From an uncultured Clostridia bacterium (GTDB lineage Bacteria > Bacillota > Clostridia > TANB77 > CAG-508), in contig CAKPIG010000005.1 in the NCBI GenBank assembly GCA_934162255.1, forward strand, positions 50,999 to 114,998: a stretch of 64,000 nt of DNA. The letters are read 5' to 3'. The notes beneath the pieces are model-generated. The model was not told the origin of the DNA. It saw only the letters and a program-made list of their open reading frames with translations, and did no database searches. A program made the position numbers and the translations under genes. This document shows positions 16,274 to 24,955 of the stretch, in pieces; position 1 is the first letter of the stretch; the number at the start of each line of letters is the position of its first letter.

Positions 16274-18163
16274 TTAATTTTCTTCTTTTTTTAGTGGATC
16301 TGTCATTAATATAAATTTAACATTTCCATTCATTTCTTCATCTTTCATTGCAAAATTTACATATTGTTTTGATAATTCATTTAAACAATCGATTCTATCT
16401 GTTAAATCTTTAACTTCTCCATTTACTGTTGTATAGATTTTATCTATTGCTTCTGCATTAAATTCTATTATTCCTTCAGATAAAGTAATAGCTCCTTCTG
16501 CTATTGTTTTTGAACCATCTGTTAATTGTGTACTTGCATTATATAATTGGTTTGTACTTTGATTTACTGTTGCTACACCCGATGTTAAGCTTGTTGTTCC
16601 TGTTTTTATTTGTTTTATTCCAGAAATTAAACTTCCTGCACTTGTTGAAAGTGTTTGTGTTCCAGAAACTAATTCATCAACTTTACTATTCATTTCATTT
16701 AAACCTGATGATAATGTATTTAAATTACTATCTAATGATTTTGCTCCATCTACTAATCCTGGTTTTTCTGCATTTCCATCTAATCCTGCTTTTATTTTGT
16801 TTATTCCTGTTTTTAATGCTGGCATTGATTGTAACGATGATATATTACTTTCTATACTTTTTATTGAAAGTTCATTCATTGCTTTTTGATTTGTAAGTAA
16901 TGTTGCAAGCTCTTTATTTTCTTCTGCTGTTGCAGCTTGAATTTGAGCATCTAAAGCTTTATTCATATTTTCTAAGTTAGTTTTTAATAAATTTAAGCTT
17001 TGGACTTGTTCAGGAATTTTACTTACATCAACACTAGATAATTGTTGACTAATAGTATTTATTCCAGCAGAAATATCTTGAATTCCACTATCTATACTTG
17101 TTGCTCCTTCTGCTAATTTTTCAGTTGATTCTGCAGCATAGTTTATTTTTTCTTTTAATGTACTTGTTCCTTCTGCAATTTTTGTTACTCCTGGTACTAA
17201 AGCTTCTGATTTACTTGCAAGTTGATTTACACCATTTTGTACTTGTTTTGCTCCAGCTTCTGCTTTAGTTGTTCCTTTTGCTAATTCTCCCATATATGAT
17301 GTAAATTCTTCTGATTTTTCTGCATAATTTTCAGTTCCTTCTTTTAAAGTATTAGCACCTTCTTCTATTTGTTCACTTGCTTCTTTCATCTGGTCTACAG
17401 CATCATATATTTCTTTTAAATCACTTGTTAATTTTCCATCTTCATCATCTAATATTTTGGGTGTTATATATGTTAATATATTATCTAATTCAAAACATTC
17501 TGTGTCCATTGTTATCTCAATGTTTTCTGGTATTTCTATTCTGTTTGTATTTAGACTTGCTTCCATTCCAGGGAATGCTATTCCTATTGCAATTGTATTT
17601 CCGTCTTTTTCTATTAATTTTCCATTTGTTATTTCTATGTTTTTATTTACCTTATTATCTATTGCTGTTCCTGTAATTGTTATAAATGGTGTATATAATG
17701 TTTCATTTTTTCCGTTTACTTTCACTATATGTGAATCTTTATTTTCATATTCTATTATTATTTTTACTTTTCCTGCTTTCCCTACAATATCTTTTGCAGA
17801 CATTTCTTCTCCATTTAATTCATATTTTATTGACGTTTCTACAGGTAAAGATTTTGTTGATTCTCCTTGATAATATATATCATTTTCTCCTGCATTCCAT
17901 ACAACTGTATTATTATCTATTGAAAATGTTTCATCTCCTCCAACATTTTTTATATTTAATAAATCTGACATATCACTAATTACTTGTAATAATTCTTCAT
18001 TTTTTATATGTGTACTTACAATTGTATTATATGATTTTCCAGCATTATCTAATTTTGAATATACTGTTTCTTCTTTTGTTAAAGCAAATACAGGTGCTGT
18101 GTAACAAAGCATTGAGCATAAAGCAATACTACTTATTACTTTTTTTCCGATTCCTTTTTTCAT
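16274..18163 (-). CDS. Secreted YhgE-like helical repeat protein, partner of MMPL exporter
   Basis: A 629-aa protein with a signal peptide (about residues 1-28, ending PVFALT), a beta-rich N-terminal region, then from about 240 a long region of heptad-like helical repeats with recurring L-x-x-G and small residues (for example QIEEGANTLKEGTENYAEK, LASGT/LTSGV). This is the hallmark of YhgE/Pip-like extracytoplasmic domains. It has no C-terminal membrane domain, so it is the separated soluble or surface half. It lies 14 nt downstream of an MMPL transporter and under TetR control; such pairs recur in Clostridia. The function is unknown, plausibly a periplasm-equivalent adaptor for the exporter. 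Confidence 0.7.
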   Translation of the reverse strand: MKKGIGKKVISSIALCSMLCYTAPVFALTKEETVYSKLDNAGKSYNTIVSTHIKNEELLQVISDMSDLLNIKNVGGDETFSIDNNTVVWNAGENDIYYQGESTKSLPVETSIKYELNGEEMSAKDIVGKAGKVKIIIEYENKDSHIVKVNGKNETLYTPFITITGTAIDNKVNKNIEITNGKLIEKDGNTIAIGIAFPGMEASLNTNRIEIPENIEITMDTECFELDNILTYITPKILDDEDGKLTSDLKEIYDAVDQMKEASEQIEEGANTLKEGTENYAEKSEEFTSYMGELAKGTTKAEAGAKQVQNGVNQLASKSEALVPGVTKIAEGTSTLKEKINYAAESTEKLAEGATSIDSGIQDISAGINTISQQLSSVDVSKIPEQVQSLNLLKTNLENMNKALDAQIQAATAEENKELATLLTNQKAMNELSIKSIESNISSLQSMPALKTGINKIKAGLDGNAEKPGLVDGAKSLDSNLNTLSSGLNEMNSKVDELVSGTQTLSTSAGSLISGIKQIKTGTTSLTSGVATVNQSTNQLYNASTQLTDGSKTIAEGAITLSEGIIEFNAEAIDKIYTTVNGEVKDLTDRIDCLNELSKQYVNFAMKDEEMNGNVKFILMTDPLKKEEN

Positions 18164-18177
18164 AATTTTTCTCCTCC

Positions 18178-20250
18178 TTAATTTTCTATTTTTCTCATAC
18201 CTATTGTTGTTTTACATATTATTTTATCAAATAACATTAAGAATGCTGGTAATACTGTTAGTACTGTAACCATACTTACTATTGCTCCTCTTGCCATTAG
18301 GCTACATAGTGAACCTATCATTTCTATTTTTGAATATACTCCAACTCCAAATGTAGCTCCAAAAAAGCTTAATCCACTTACTACTATTGATTGTATAGAA
18401 GTTCCTAATGCTTCATCTATTGCATCATGTTTATTTTTACCTTCTATTCTTGCTGTTTTATATTTTGTTGTAATTAATATTGCATAATCTATTGTTGCTC
18501 CTAATTGAATTGTTCCAATTACTATTGATGCTACAAATGGTAATGCTGTTCCTGTATATGCCGGTATTCCCATATTTATGAATATTGCAAATTCAATTAC
18601 TATAATTAATATTACTGGCAAACTTATTGATTTTAATACTAACATCATTATTACAAATATTATTGCAATTGAAACTGTATTTACACTATTAAAGTCGTGG
18701 TCACTTATTTCTACTAAATCTTTCATAAGAGGACCTTCACCTGCTAGTATTGCTGTGTCATCATATTTTTTAATAATCTCATTTACTTTTGCAATTTGTT
18801 CATTTAATTCATCAGTTGCCATTTCATATTTTGAATTGATTATTATCATTTGATATTTATCACTTTCAAATATTTTTGATAAATCTTCAGGTATCATATC
18901 TTTTGGTATCATTGTTTGTTCAGATATTCTTGAATAACTTAATGTCCATTCTATTCCATCTAATTTATCAATTTCATCTAACATTTGATTTATTTTATAA
19001 TCATCCATATTTTTGTCTACAAGTAATACTTCTGTTGAAACCATATCGAACTTATCTTTTAATTCATTATTTGCTATAATACTTTGTAAACTCTCTGGTA
19101 AAGACCTGTCAAGGTTATAATAACTTTCTGTATGTGTATATCCATAAATTGCAAATGGTAATATAATTACGAATATTACAATTATTGCTTTATAATGTTT
19201 TATATTGAAATTTTTTATTTTTTCAAATCTTGGTAAGATTTCTCTATGTGTAGTTTTTTCTATTGCTTTATCAAATATTAATATCATTGCTGGTAATACT
19301 GTTACAACACATATTAATCCAAATAATACACCTTTTGCCATTACAATTCCGATATCTTTTCCTAATGTTAGGTTCATGCTACATAGTGCTAAGAATCCTG
19401 CTATTGTTGTTAATGAACTTCCTAGTACAGATACTAATGTTTTTGATATTGCATGTGCCATTGCTTCATCATTGTTTTTATAATTATTTTTTTCTGCTTT
19501 ATAGCTATGGTATAAGAATATTGCAAAATCCATTGTTACACCTAGTTGTAATACTGCACTAATTGCTTTTGTTATATAAGATATTTCTCCTAAGAATATG
19601 TTTGTTCCCATATTGTATAATATTGCAATTCCTATATTTAAAAGCATTAATATTGGTGCTAAATATGAGTCTAATGCTAGTTGTAAAATTAATAAACATA
19701 GTGCAACTGCAATTACTACATATATTGCAACTTCTGAATTAGATAAATCTCTTGTATCTAATACAACTGCTGACATTCCACTTATTTTGCATCTCTCATC
19801 TGTTTTTTCTCTTAAATTTTCAATTGTTTTTAATGTTGCATCATCTGATATTCCTTCTTTAAATGTTACTAAAATTGGTGTTGAACCATCTTTGTAAATC
19901 TTGTCTTTTATGCTATCTGGTAACATTTCTAGTGGTATTGATTTTCCTGTAACATCTGCTACTCCTATTACTTTTTCAACATTATCCATATTTCTAAATT
20001 CATCTTCTAATTTTAGAATATCTTTTGTTTCCATGTTGTCTAAGATAACTACAGAAAAAGCTCCCATATTAAAATCTTTTGCTAATATATTTTCGCCTTT
20101 TATTGTTTCTATATCATCTGGCAGATAAACTAATATATCGTAATTTACTCTTGTTGCCATATATCCAAATATTGATGGTATTAAAAGCAATATTGAAACT
20201 ATTAAAATAATTTTTTTATGTTTGCATACAAACTCTCCAAACTTCTCCAT
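18178..20250 (-). CDS. MMPL/RND-type exporter
   Basis: A 690-aa polytopic protein with the duplicated RND fold: one membrane helix, an extracytoplasmic domain (about 35-175), five helices, then a second repeat of the same. The SSD-like segments are visible (for example GVTMDFAIFLYHSYKAEK and GATIDYAILITTKYKTAR), each with the acidic residue typical of proton-coupled MMPL proteins. It would export a hydrophobic or lipid-like compound; the substrate is unknown. AGGAGG lies about 5 nt upstream of the ATG. It is the first gene of a two-gene operon divergent from tetR and controlled by two operator copies. Confidence 0.87.
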   Translation of the reverse strand: MEKFGEFVCKHKKIILIVSILLLIPSIFGYMATRVNYDILVYLPDDIETIKGENILAKDFNMGAFSVVILDNMETKDILKLEDEFRNMDNVEKVIGVADVTGKSIPLEMLPDSIKDKIYKDGSTPILVTFKEGISDDATLKTIENLREKTDERCKISGMSAVVLDTRDLSNSEVAIYVVIAVALCLLILQLALDSYLAPILMLLNIGIAILYNMGTNIFLGEISYITKAISAVLQLGVTMDFAIFLYHSYKAEKNNYKNNDEAMAHAISKTLVSVLGSSLTTIAGFLALCSMNLTLGKDIGIVMAKGVLFGLICVVTVLPAMILIFDKAIEKTTHREILPRFEKIKNFNIKHYKAIIVIFVIILPFAIYGYTHTESYYNLDRSLPESLQSIIANNELKDKFDMVSTEVLLVDKNMDDYKINQMLDEIDKLDGIEWTLSYSRISEQTMIPKDMIPEDLSKIFESDKYQMIIINSKYEMATDELNEQIAKVNEIIKKYDDTAILAGEGPLMKDLVEISDHDFNSVNTVSIAIIFVIMMLVLKSISLPVILIIVIEFAIFINMGIPAYTGTALPFVASIVIGTIQLGATIDYAILITTKYKTARIEGKNKHDAIDEALGTSIQSIVVSGLSFFGATFGVGVYSKIEMIGSLCSLMARGAIVSMVTVLTVLPAFLMLFDKIICKTTIGMRKIEN

Positions 20251-20270
20251 TTTTACCTCCTATCTCTTAC

Positions 20271-20283
20271 TGACTAACAGTCA
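20271..20283. promoter_or_regulatory. TetR operator O1
   Basis: Perfect inverted repeat TGACTAACAGTCA, just downstream of the -10 box of the exporter promoter. Confidence 0.75.
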
Positions 20284-20291
20284 CTTTTAAT

Positions 20292-20320
20292 AGTATACTC
20301 TTTTAATGACTAATAGTCAA
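20292..20320 (-). promoter_or_regulatory. Sigma-A promoter of the MMPL operon
   Basis: On the minus strand TTGACT (20320-20315), a 17-nt spacer and TATACT (20297-20292). The -35 is embedded in operator O2, and O1 lies over the start point, so bound TetR would exclude polymerase. Confidence 0.82.
20307..20319. promoter_or_regulatory. TetR operator O2
   Basis: Perfect inverted repeat TGACTAATAGTCA, 36 bp centre-to-centre from O1, and differing from it by one central base. Confidence 0.78.
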
Positions 20321-20358
20321 TACTTTTTTAACATTTTTTACTATTTTTTTATATTTTA

Positions 20359-20387
20359 TTGACCAATCGTCTATTTTGTGCAATAAT
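20359..20387 (+). promoter_or_regulatory. tetR promoter with embedded operator O3
   Basis: TTGACC (20359-20364), a 17-nt spacer and AATAAT (20382-20387). TGACCAATCGTCT (20360-20372), an imperfect copy of O1/O2, overlaps the -35, which implies autorepression. Confidence 0.65.
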
Positions 20388-20413
20388 AATATATATGTAG
20401 GAGGCTTGTTTTT

Positions 20414-21022
20414 ATGAAAAAAATTAATAATAATGATGATAATAATAAAGGAAATAAAGAAGAAAGATTACTAAACACAGGTTTTAAATTGTTTACCGAA
20501 AAAGGATTTAAAGATACTTCTATTCAAGATATTGTTGACAATGCAAATGTTGCAAAGGGAACTTTTTATTTATATTTTAAAGACAAATATGAATTAAGAG
20601 ATATTTTAATTGCAAAAAAATCAATGGCATTATTTACAGATGCAATAAATTCATTACACGAAAATTATATTGAAAATTTTTCGGATCAAATTATTTTTGT
20701 AATTAATTATATTATAGATGAACTTTCTAAGTCTCCTGTTTTATTAAAATTTATTTCAAAAAATTTATCATGGGGGCTTTATAGTCAGACTGTTTTAAAA
20801 CTTTATGATAATAATAAAGAATCTGAAAACGGTCTTGTTTATTTATTTTTAAACGGAGTAAAAGAAAATAATTTAAATTTAAAAAATCCAGAAGTTACTC
20901 TTTATATGATTATTGAACTGGTTAGTTCTACTTGTTTCAATTCTATTTTATATGGAGAACCTCTGCCTATAAAAGATTTTAAACCATATTTATATGATTT
21001 AATTAGAAATATGCTAAAATAG
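20414..21022 (+). CDS. TetR-family repressor of the adjacent MMPL exporter
   Basis: A 202-aa regulator with an N-terminal TetR helix-turn-helix (about residues 20-65, including GFKDTSIQDIVDNANVAKGTFYLYFKDKYEL, split here only by description) and a divergent ligand-binding C-terminal domain. AGGAGG precedes the ATG by about 9 nt. It is divergent from the MMPL operon across 163 bp that holds three TGACyAATmGTC-type operators, so it very likely represses both itself and the exporter, with release by a hydrophobic ligand. The ligand cannot be deduced. Confidence 0.88.
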   Translation: MKKINNNDDNNKGNKEERLLNTGFKLFTEKGFKDTSIQDIVDNANVAKGTFYLYFKDKYELRDILIAKKSMALFTDAINSLHENYIENFSDQIIFVINYIIDELSKSPVLLKFISKNLSWGLYSQTVLKLYDNNKESENGLVYLFLNGVKENNLNLKNPEVTLYMIIELVSSTCFNSILYGEPLPIKDFKPYLYDLIRNMLK

Positions 21023-21050
21023 CCTCGGACTTTAAATCCAAGGCTATTTT
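21016..21050. terminator. Bidirectional terminator between tetR and virD4
   Basis: AATAGCCTcGGA pairs with TCCaAGGCTATT around a short AT loop, with T-runs on both sides. It serves the convergent tetR and virD4 genes. Confidence 0.85.
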
Positions 21051-21060
21051 TTATTAAAAA

Positions 21061-23058
21061 TTATTCATCAAGTGACCCAAATAATTCATCAAATTTTGCT
21101 TCTAATTCTTTTTGTAAATCATATGTATCTTCCTCTTCTTGCATAGGTATAGTGTCATTACTTATTGTGCCAATAGGTTCACTTACTTCTTCTTTAATTT
21201 CTTCTTTTGCAGGTTCTTTTATTGGTTCTTCTTGTTTTTTTTCTGTTTCTGCTGGTACATCTTCAAACAAGTCATCTAAAGATTCTACTTTTAAATTTTG
21301 AACTGCTTTTTCAGTTTTGTCTTCTGTCCAAGGATTATATGGATTAAACTTTCTCCAAACACCTCTATCTAATTCTTCAATATCATTATGGCTAATTGCT
21401 ACTTTTTTTAAATTATTATACATATTTTTATGTTTAAAATAGTAATATTTATTTGCTTTTACAGGTTTAATTCCTTTTTCAAATATTATACATAAATCAT
21501 TATCTAATCTTCTTAGCTCATCAGGAGTCATTAATGCTCTTGCCATTACTTGATCAGATGTACTTTGACCTGTTTTCCAATACTGTCTGTCTCTATTTAT
21601 TGATACACTATCTCTTTCAATTGTCTTCTCTCCCAATGCTTTTGAGAAATATTCTACAGTCTTATATGAGTTACTTCCTAAGAATACATGTGTATCACAG
21701 TTACCAATTATTGTTTCATATGATTTCTCATATGTAGCTTCTAGCTGATCTAAGTTTTGTAAAATTACACTAAACGATATTTTTCTACTTCTTGATGTTG
21801 ATATTTTTTTATCAAAATCTGGTATCTTTCCTATATTTGCAAACTCATCTAGTATGAAAAATGTTCTAACTTTTAATTCTCCTCCATTATCATCTGCATA
21901 ATTATATAATTGTTGAATCATTTGTGAAAAGAATATTGTAAGTAAAAAGTCATATGCCGTATGTGTATCTGATGATATTACATATACTGCTGTTTTTTTG
22001 TTTCCTATATCTTCAAATTTTATTGTATCTGTTGATGTTAGTTCTGCAATTTCTTTTGAATCAAATTTACCTAATTTTGATTGTAGTGTACTTAATATTG
22101 AGCTATATGTCTTTTCTGGTGCTATTTCAATAGATTTGTAATTCATTCTTGCAGGATGATCATATGGAAGTTTACTCATTAATTCTGAAAGTAAATTACT
22201 TCCTCCATTTGAATTTGCTGCTCTTACAAGTTCCGCACAACTTGCTAAGTTTTGCTCTTCTGCTGGCCTTGTTGCTAATAAATAGTATATTAGTGCTTTT
22301 AATAACATTTCAGCAGAATCTTCCCAGAATGGGTCTGAACTAGCTCCATCTGATTTTTGTCCTTTTACTATTGTATTTGCAATAACATCTACATCTATTT
22401 CTGATGTAACATGTGCTAATGGATTATACCCATCACTATTTTGTGGTTTTACTAAGTTTAAAACTTTTATTTCATATCCATTTTCTTTTAGATATCCTGC
22501 TGTTTGGTCATATAGTTCACCTTTAGGATCTGTAAATACATATGATCCTAATAATTGATATGCATTTGGAATTGAGTATGATGCAGATTTACCTGAACCT
22601 GAGCCACCGACTACTAGGACATTTATATTTCCTATTTTTGTTACAGGTAAATAGTTATTTTCTGCTAAAATTATTCCATTTTTATTATCTAATACTTGAT
22701 ATTGTTCTCCATTTTTGCTCCAGTCACTTGAACCATGTTCAAAATCTGTAAATTCATTTTTGGGTGCAGATCTTGCAACCCCTACAATAAAGAATAGTGC
22801 AAAAAATATTGAAAATCCTCCTAATGCTTTAAAATATGTTCCAAATAGATTTCTTGATGCGAGTTCTGATATTCCCCTAATTGGATTTTTCATTGTTTCT
22901 AATAATAATGTTATTGCATTTGAACTATCAACTGACATTTCATTATGACATATTGTTATAGGCACAATTAATACTATGGCTATAAATAACCATAGTATTC
23001 CAAATATCCAAAAATATTTTCTATTTCTTCTTAATGCTCCTTCAACTTTGTAATTCAT
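21061..23058 (-). CDS. virD4: VirD4/TraG-type type IV coupling ATPase
   Basis: A 665-aa coupling protein that recruits substrates to a type IV secretion channel. Two N-terminal membrane segments (about 15-35 and 78-97) precede a RecA-like motor with Walker A GGSGSGKS (151-158), the family motif TDPKGELY, and Walker B FFILDEFANIGKIPDF (about 385-400). The C-terminal about 100 residues are a Glu/Lys/Pro-rich acidic tail (from EDVPAETEKKQEEP) likely to be a substrate- or partner-docking region. It is the last gene of a three-gene unit driven by a consensus promoter at 23963-23991. No relaxase or other mobility gene is next to it; the rest of the secretion machine is at 50.9-63.7 kb. Confidence 0.92.
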   Translation of the reverse strand: MNYKVEGALRRNRKYFWIFGILWLFIAIVLIVPITICHNEMSVDSSNAITLLLETMKNPIRGISELASRNLFGTYFKALGGFSIFFALFFIVGVARSAPKNEFTDFEHGSSDWSKNGEQYQVLDNKNGIILAENNYLPVTKIGNINVLVVGGSGSGKSASYSIPNAYQLLGSYVFTDPKGELYDQTAGYLKENGYEIKVLNLVKPQNSDGYNPLAHVTSEIDVDVIANTIVKGQKSDGASSDPFWEDSAEMLLKALIYYLLATRPAEEQNLASCAELVRAANSNGGSNLLSELMSKLPYDHPARMNYKSIEIAPEKTYSSILSTLQSKLGKFDSKEIAELTSTDTIKFEDIGNKKTAVYVISSDTHTAYDFLLTIFFSQMIQQLYNYADDNGGELKVRTFFILDEFANIGKIPDFDKKISTSRSRKISFSVILQNLDQLEATYEKSYETIIGNCDTHVFLGSNSYKTVEYFSKALGEKTIERDSVSINRDRQYWKTGQSTSDQVMARALMTPDELRRLDNDLCIIFEKGIKPVKANKYYYFKHKNMYNNLKKVAISHNDIEELDRGVWRKFNPYNPWTEDKTEKAVQNLKVESLDDLFEDVPAETEKKQEEPIKEPAKEEIKEEVSEPIGTISNDTIPMQEEEDTYDLQKELEAKFDELFGSLDE

Positions 23059-23085
23059 TTATAAATCACCTTCTCTTTGGTTTGA

Positions 23086-23358
23086 TTAATCTGTAATTTC
23101 TTTATCTTTACTATTTTTGCTTTTTGTTTTTTCGTTGTTATATGCTTTTATTGATAAGTAGTTTCCTTTATCTTCTACTCCCTTTTGATTAACTAAGTTT
23201 TCCATTACTGATTTATGTAATTTTCCTTTAGCTTCTAAATTCCATTCTGCTTCTAATTTTCCTCTTACTTGCTGAACTACTTCTAATACTCTTATTTCGG
23301 TATCAATATCTTTTTGCCCCGCTGCTTTTCCAATTTTCTTTACCGTGCCATTTGCCAT
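23086..23358 (-). CDS. Small unknown protein co-transcribed with virD4
   Basis: A 90-aa, highly charged, soluble protein without signal peptide or membrane segment. I do not recognise the family. It is predicted mainly helical (VLEVVQQVRGKLEAEWNLEAK) with a Lys/Ser-rich tail. AAGGAGG precedes the ATG by about 9 nt. It lies between an unknown gene (14 nt upstream) and virD4 (27 nt downstream), so it is probably part of the coupling-protein unit, perhaps an adaptor or substrate-recognition factor; that is inference from position only. Confidence 0.55.
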   Translation of the reverse strand: MANGTVKKIGKAAGQKDIDTEIRVLEVVQQVRGKLEAEWNLEAKGKLHKSVMENLVNQKGVEDKGNYLSIKAYNNEKTKSKNSKDKEITD

Positions 23359-23372
23359 AGTAAATTGCCTCC

Positions 23373-23894
23373 TTAATTTTCATCTCCTCTTATTTCAAAA
23401 GCGAAATAAGATTTATATGGTTTTAATTTGCACCTACCCTTTACTTTATTTTCTTTTTCATCAAAATAAAGTCTAGGTTTTAATTCTTCTGTAGTTTCAG
23501 GGTCGATAACACATATATCCCTTTTTAAATTAGGTGTGTAATTGAATTCTTTAAATTCTTGCTCTTCCTCTGAATATAATGTATTAAACTTAAATGGTGT
23601 TGGTTTTTTTGAGATTCGAACTTCATCGTCAATTAATATACCAGAGTTGATTATAACATTTTCTTTTCCAAATGATAGGATTACTAATTGATTTCCTCCA
23701 ATTTGTGGTTCATCTACATAAAATGTTTTTCTCTTTGATTCTCCTCTGATTTCTTCCGTAAAGTCTAATCTCTCAACTGTGTATTTAGGATATTCTTTTA
23801 AATATTCTTTTTCTGTTTTGTTTATTTGGTAAATAACCGTGTTTACTCCTTTTGGATCTGTTATACTAAAATGTTTTCCTGGTAACATCTCCAT
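23373..23894 (-). CDS. Unknown soluble protein heading the virD4 operon
   Basis: A 173-aa protein, probably beta-rich, without signal peptide, membrane helix or recognised motif. The ATG at 23894 is chosen over an in-frame upstream ATG (23909) because GAGGTG lies 7 nt before it. It is the first gene after a TTGACA-17-TATAAT promoter and leads into the 90-aa protein and virD4. Such a strong promoter suggests that this protein, rather than VirD4, may be needed in quantity: a candidate secreted substrate or chaperone, by inference only. Confidence 0.6.
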   Translation of the reverse strand: MEMLPGKHFSITDPKGVNTVIYQINKTEKEYLKEYPKYTVERLDFTEEIRGESKRKTFYVDEPQIGGNQLVILSFGKENVIINSGILIDDEVRISKKPTPFKFNTLYSEEEQEFKEFNYTPNLKRDICVIDPETTEELKPRLYFDEKENKVKGRCKLKPYKSYFAFEIRGDEN

Positions 23895-23962
23895 GCTTTT
23901 ACACCTCATTCCTATGATTTTAATCCATAGTTTATCTTATGTCTACAAACACGCTACAACTA

Positions 23963-23991
23963 ATTATAGCATGTATCCATTGATTTGTCAA
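23963..23991 (-). promoter_or_regulatory. Consensus sigma-A promoter of the virD4 operon
   Basis: On the minus strand TTGACA (23991-23986), exactly 17 nt, then TATAAT (23968-23963): a perfect consensus promoter. The start point would be near 23957, giving a leader of about 60 nt. Confidence 0.9.
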
Positions 23992-24012
23992 TAGTTCGTC
24001 CATTTTGGAACC

Positions 24013-24900
24013 TTAAACTCTTCTTGGATTAAATTTTGATATTTCTTTTAACTTTTTAAACATTTCTCTTTCTTCCTTTGTTAGCTTTTCAGGTACTACA
24101 ATTTTTACTTCAGCAATTAAATTTCCTCTTTCTCCATTTGAATCTTTATAACCTTTTTTAGGTATCTCTATAGTTTCTCCTGATTGTACTCCATTTGGTA
24201 TATATATCTGTGTTTTTGTATCATCAATTGAAGGAATTTTAGCTTTTGTTCCAAGTGCCGCTTCCCAAGGTGAAATTGGTATTATTGTGCATAAATCACA
24301 ACCTGCTAATTTATATTTTTTATTGTCATCTATATTTATTTTTATATATAAATCTCCACTTCTTCCACCATTTTTCCCAGGCTTCCCTTGTCCAATAAGT
24401 CTTATTTTCTCTCCGCTTTGTATTCCTTCTGGAACTTTTATTGTTATTATTTTATCTTTGCCTTCAATGTTTTTTAATACTATTTTTTTATCAACACCAT
24501 AGAATCCTTCTTCTATTGATATATTGATTTCTGTTTCAATATTTTCTCCTTTTATTTGAGGTAGTCTACTTTGTTCTATTTCTTCTTTTATTTGTTCATT
24601 TCCAAAAAACATCCCAAAAAATTCTCCAGCCATTTGTCCTGATGTCTTTGTCTTAGCCTTTTTTTGTTTATTTCCTACATTATAGTTCCATGTTCTGTCA
24701 TATTTTCTTTTTGTTGCAGGTTCAGATAATACTCTATATGCCTCATTTATATCTTTTATTTTTTCTTCTGCTAATTTGTCTCCAACATTCAAATCTGGAT
24801 GATATTTTTTCGCCTGTTTTCTATATGCTGATTTTATTTGTTCTATACTTACCTTACTATTTTCTAACTCTAATACTTTGTAATAATCTTTAAATTTCAT
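24013..24900 (-). CDS. Type II J-domain protein (CbpA/DnaJ-like)
   Basis: A 295-aa Hsp70 co-chaperone. The N-terminal J domain (about 4-70) has the HPD motif (KYHPDLNVGDKLAEE), followed by a short linker and the two C-terminal substrate-binding domains of DnaJ (from about 115). The cysteine-rich zinc-finger domain of classical DnaJ is absent, so it is a type II protein like CbpA rather than the dnaK-operon DnaJ. GGAGG precedes the ATG. It lies 55 nt downstream of murF on the same strand. Confidence 0.9.
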   Translation of the reverse strand: MKFKDYYKVLELENSKVSIEQIKSAYRKQAKKYHPDLNVGDKLAEEKIKDINEAYRVLSEPATKRKYDRTWNYNVGNKQKKAKTKTSGQMAGEFFGMFFGNEQIKEEIEQSRLPQIKGENIETEINISIEEGFYGVDKKIVLKNIEGKDKIITIKVPEGIQSGEKIRLIGQGKPGKNGGRSGDLYIKINIDDNKKYKLAGCDLCTIIPISPWEAALGTKAKIPSIDDTKTQIYIPNGVQSGETIEIPKKGYKDSNGERGNLIAEVKIVVPEKLTKEEREMFKKLKEISKFNPRRV

Positions 24901-24955
24901 CTGACATCCTCCAAAAAATTGGTACTTGTATTATATCAATTCCAGCAAAAAAAAT

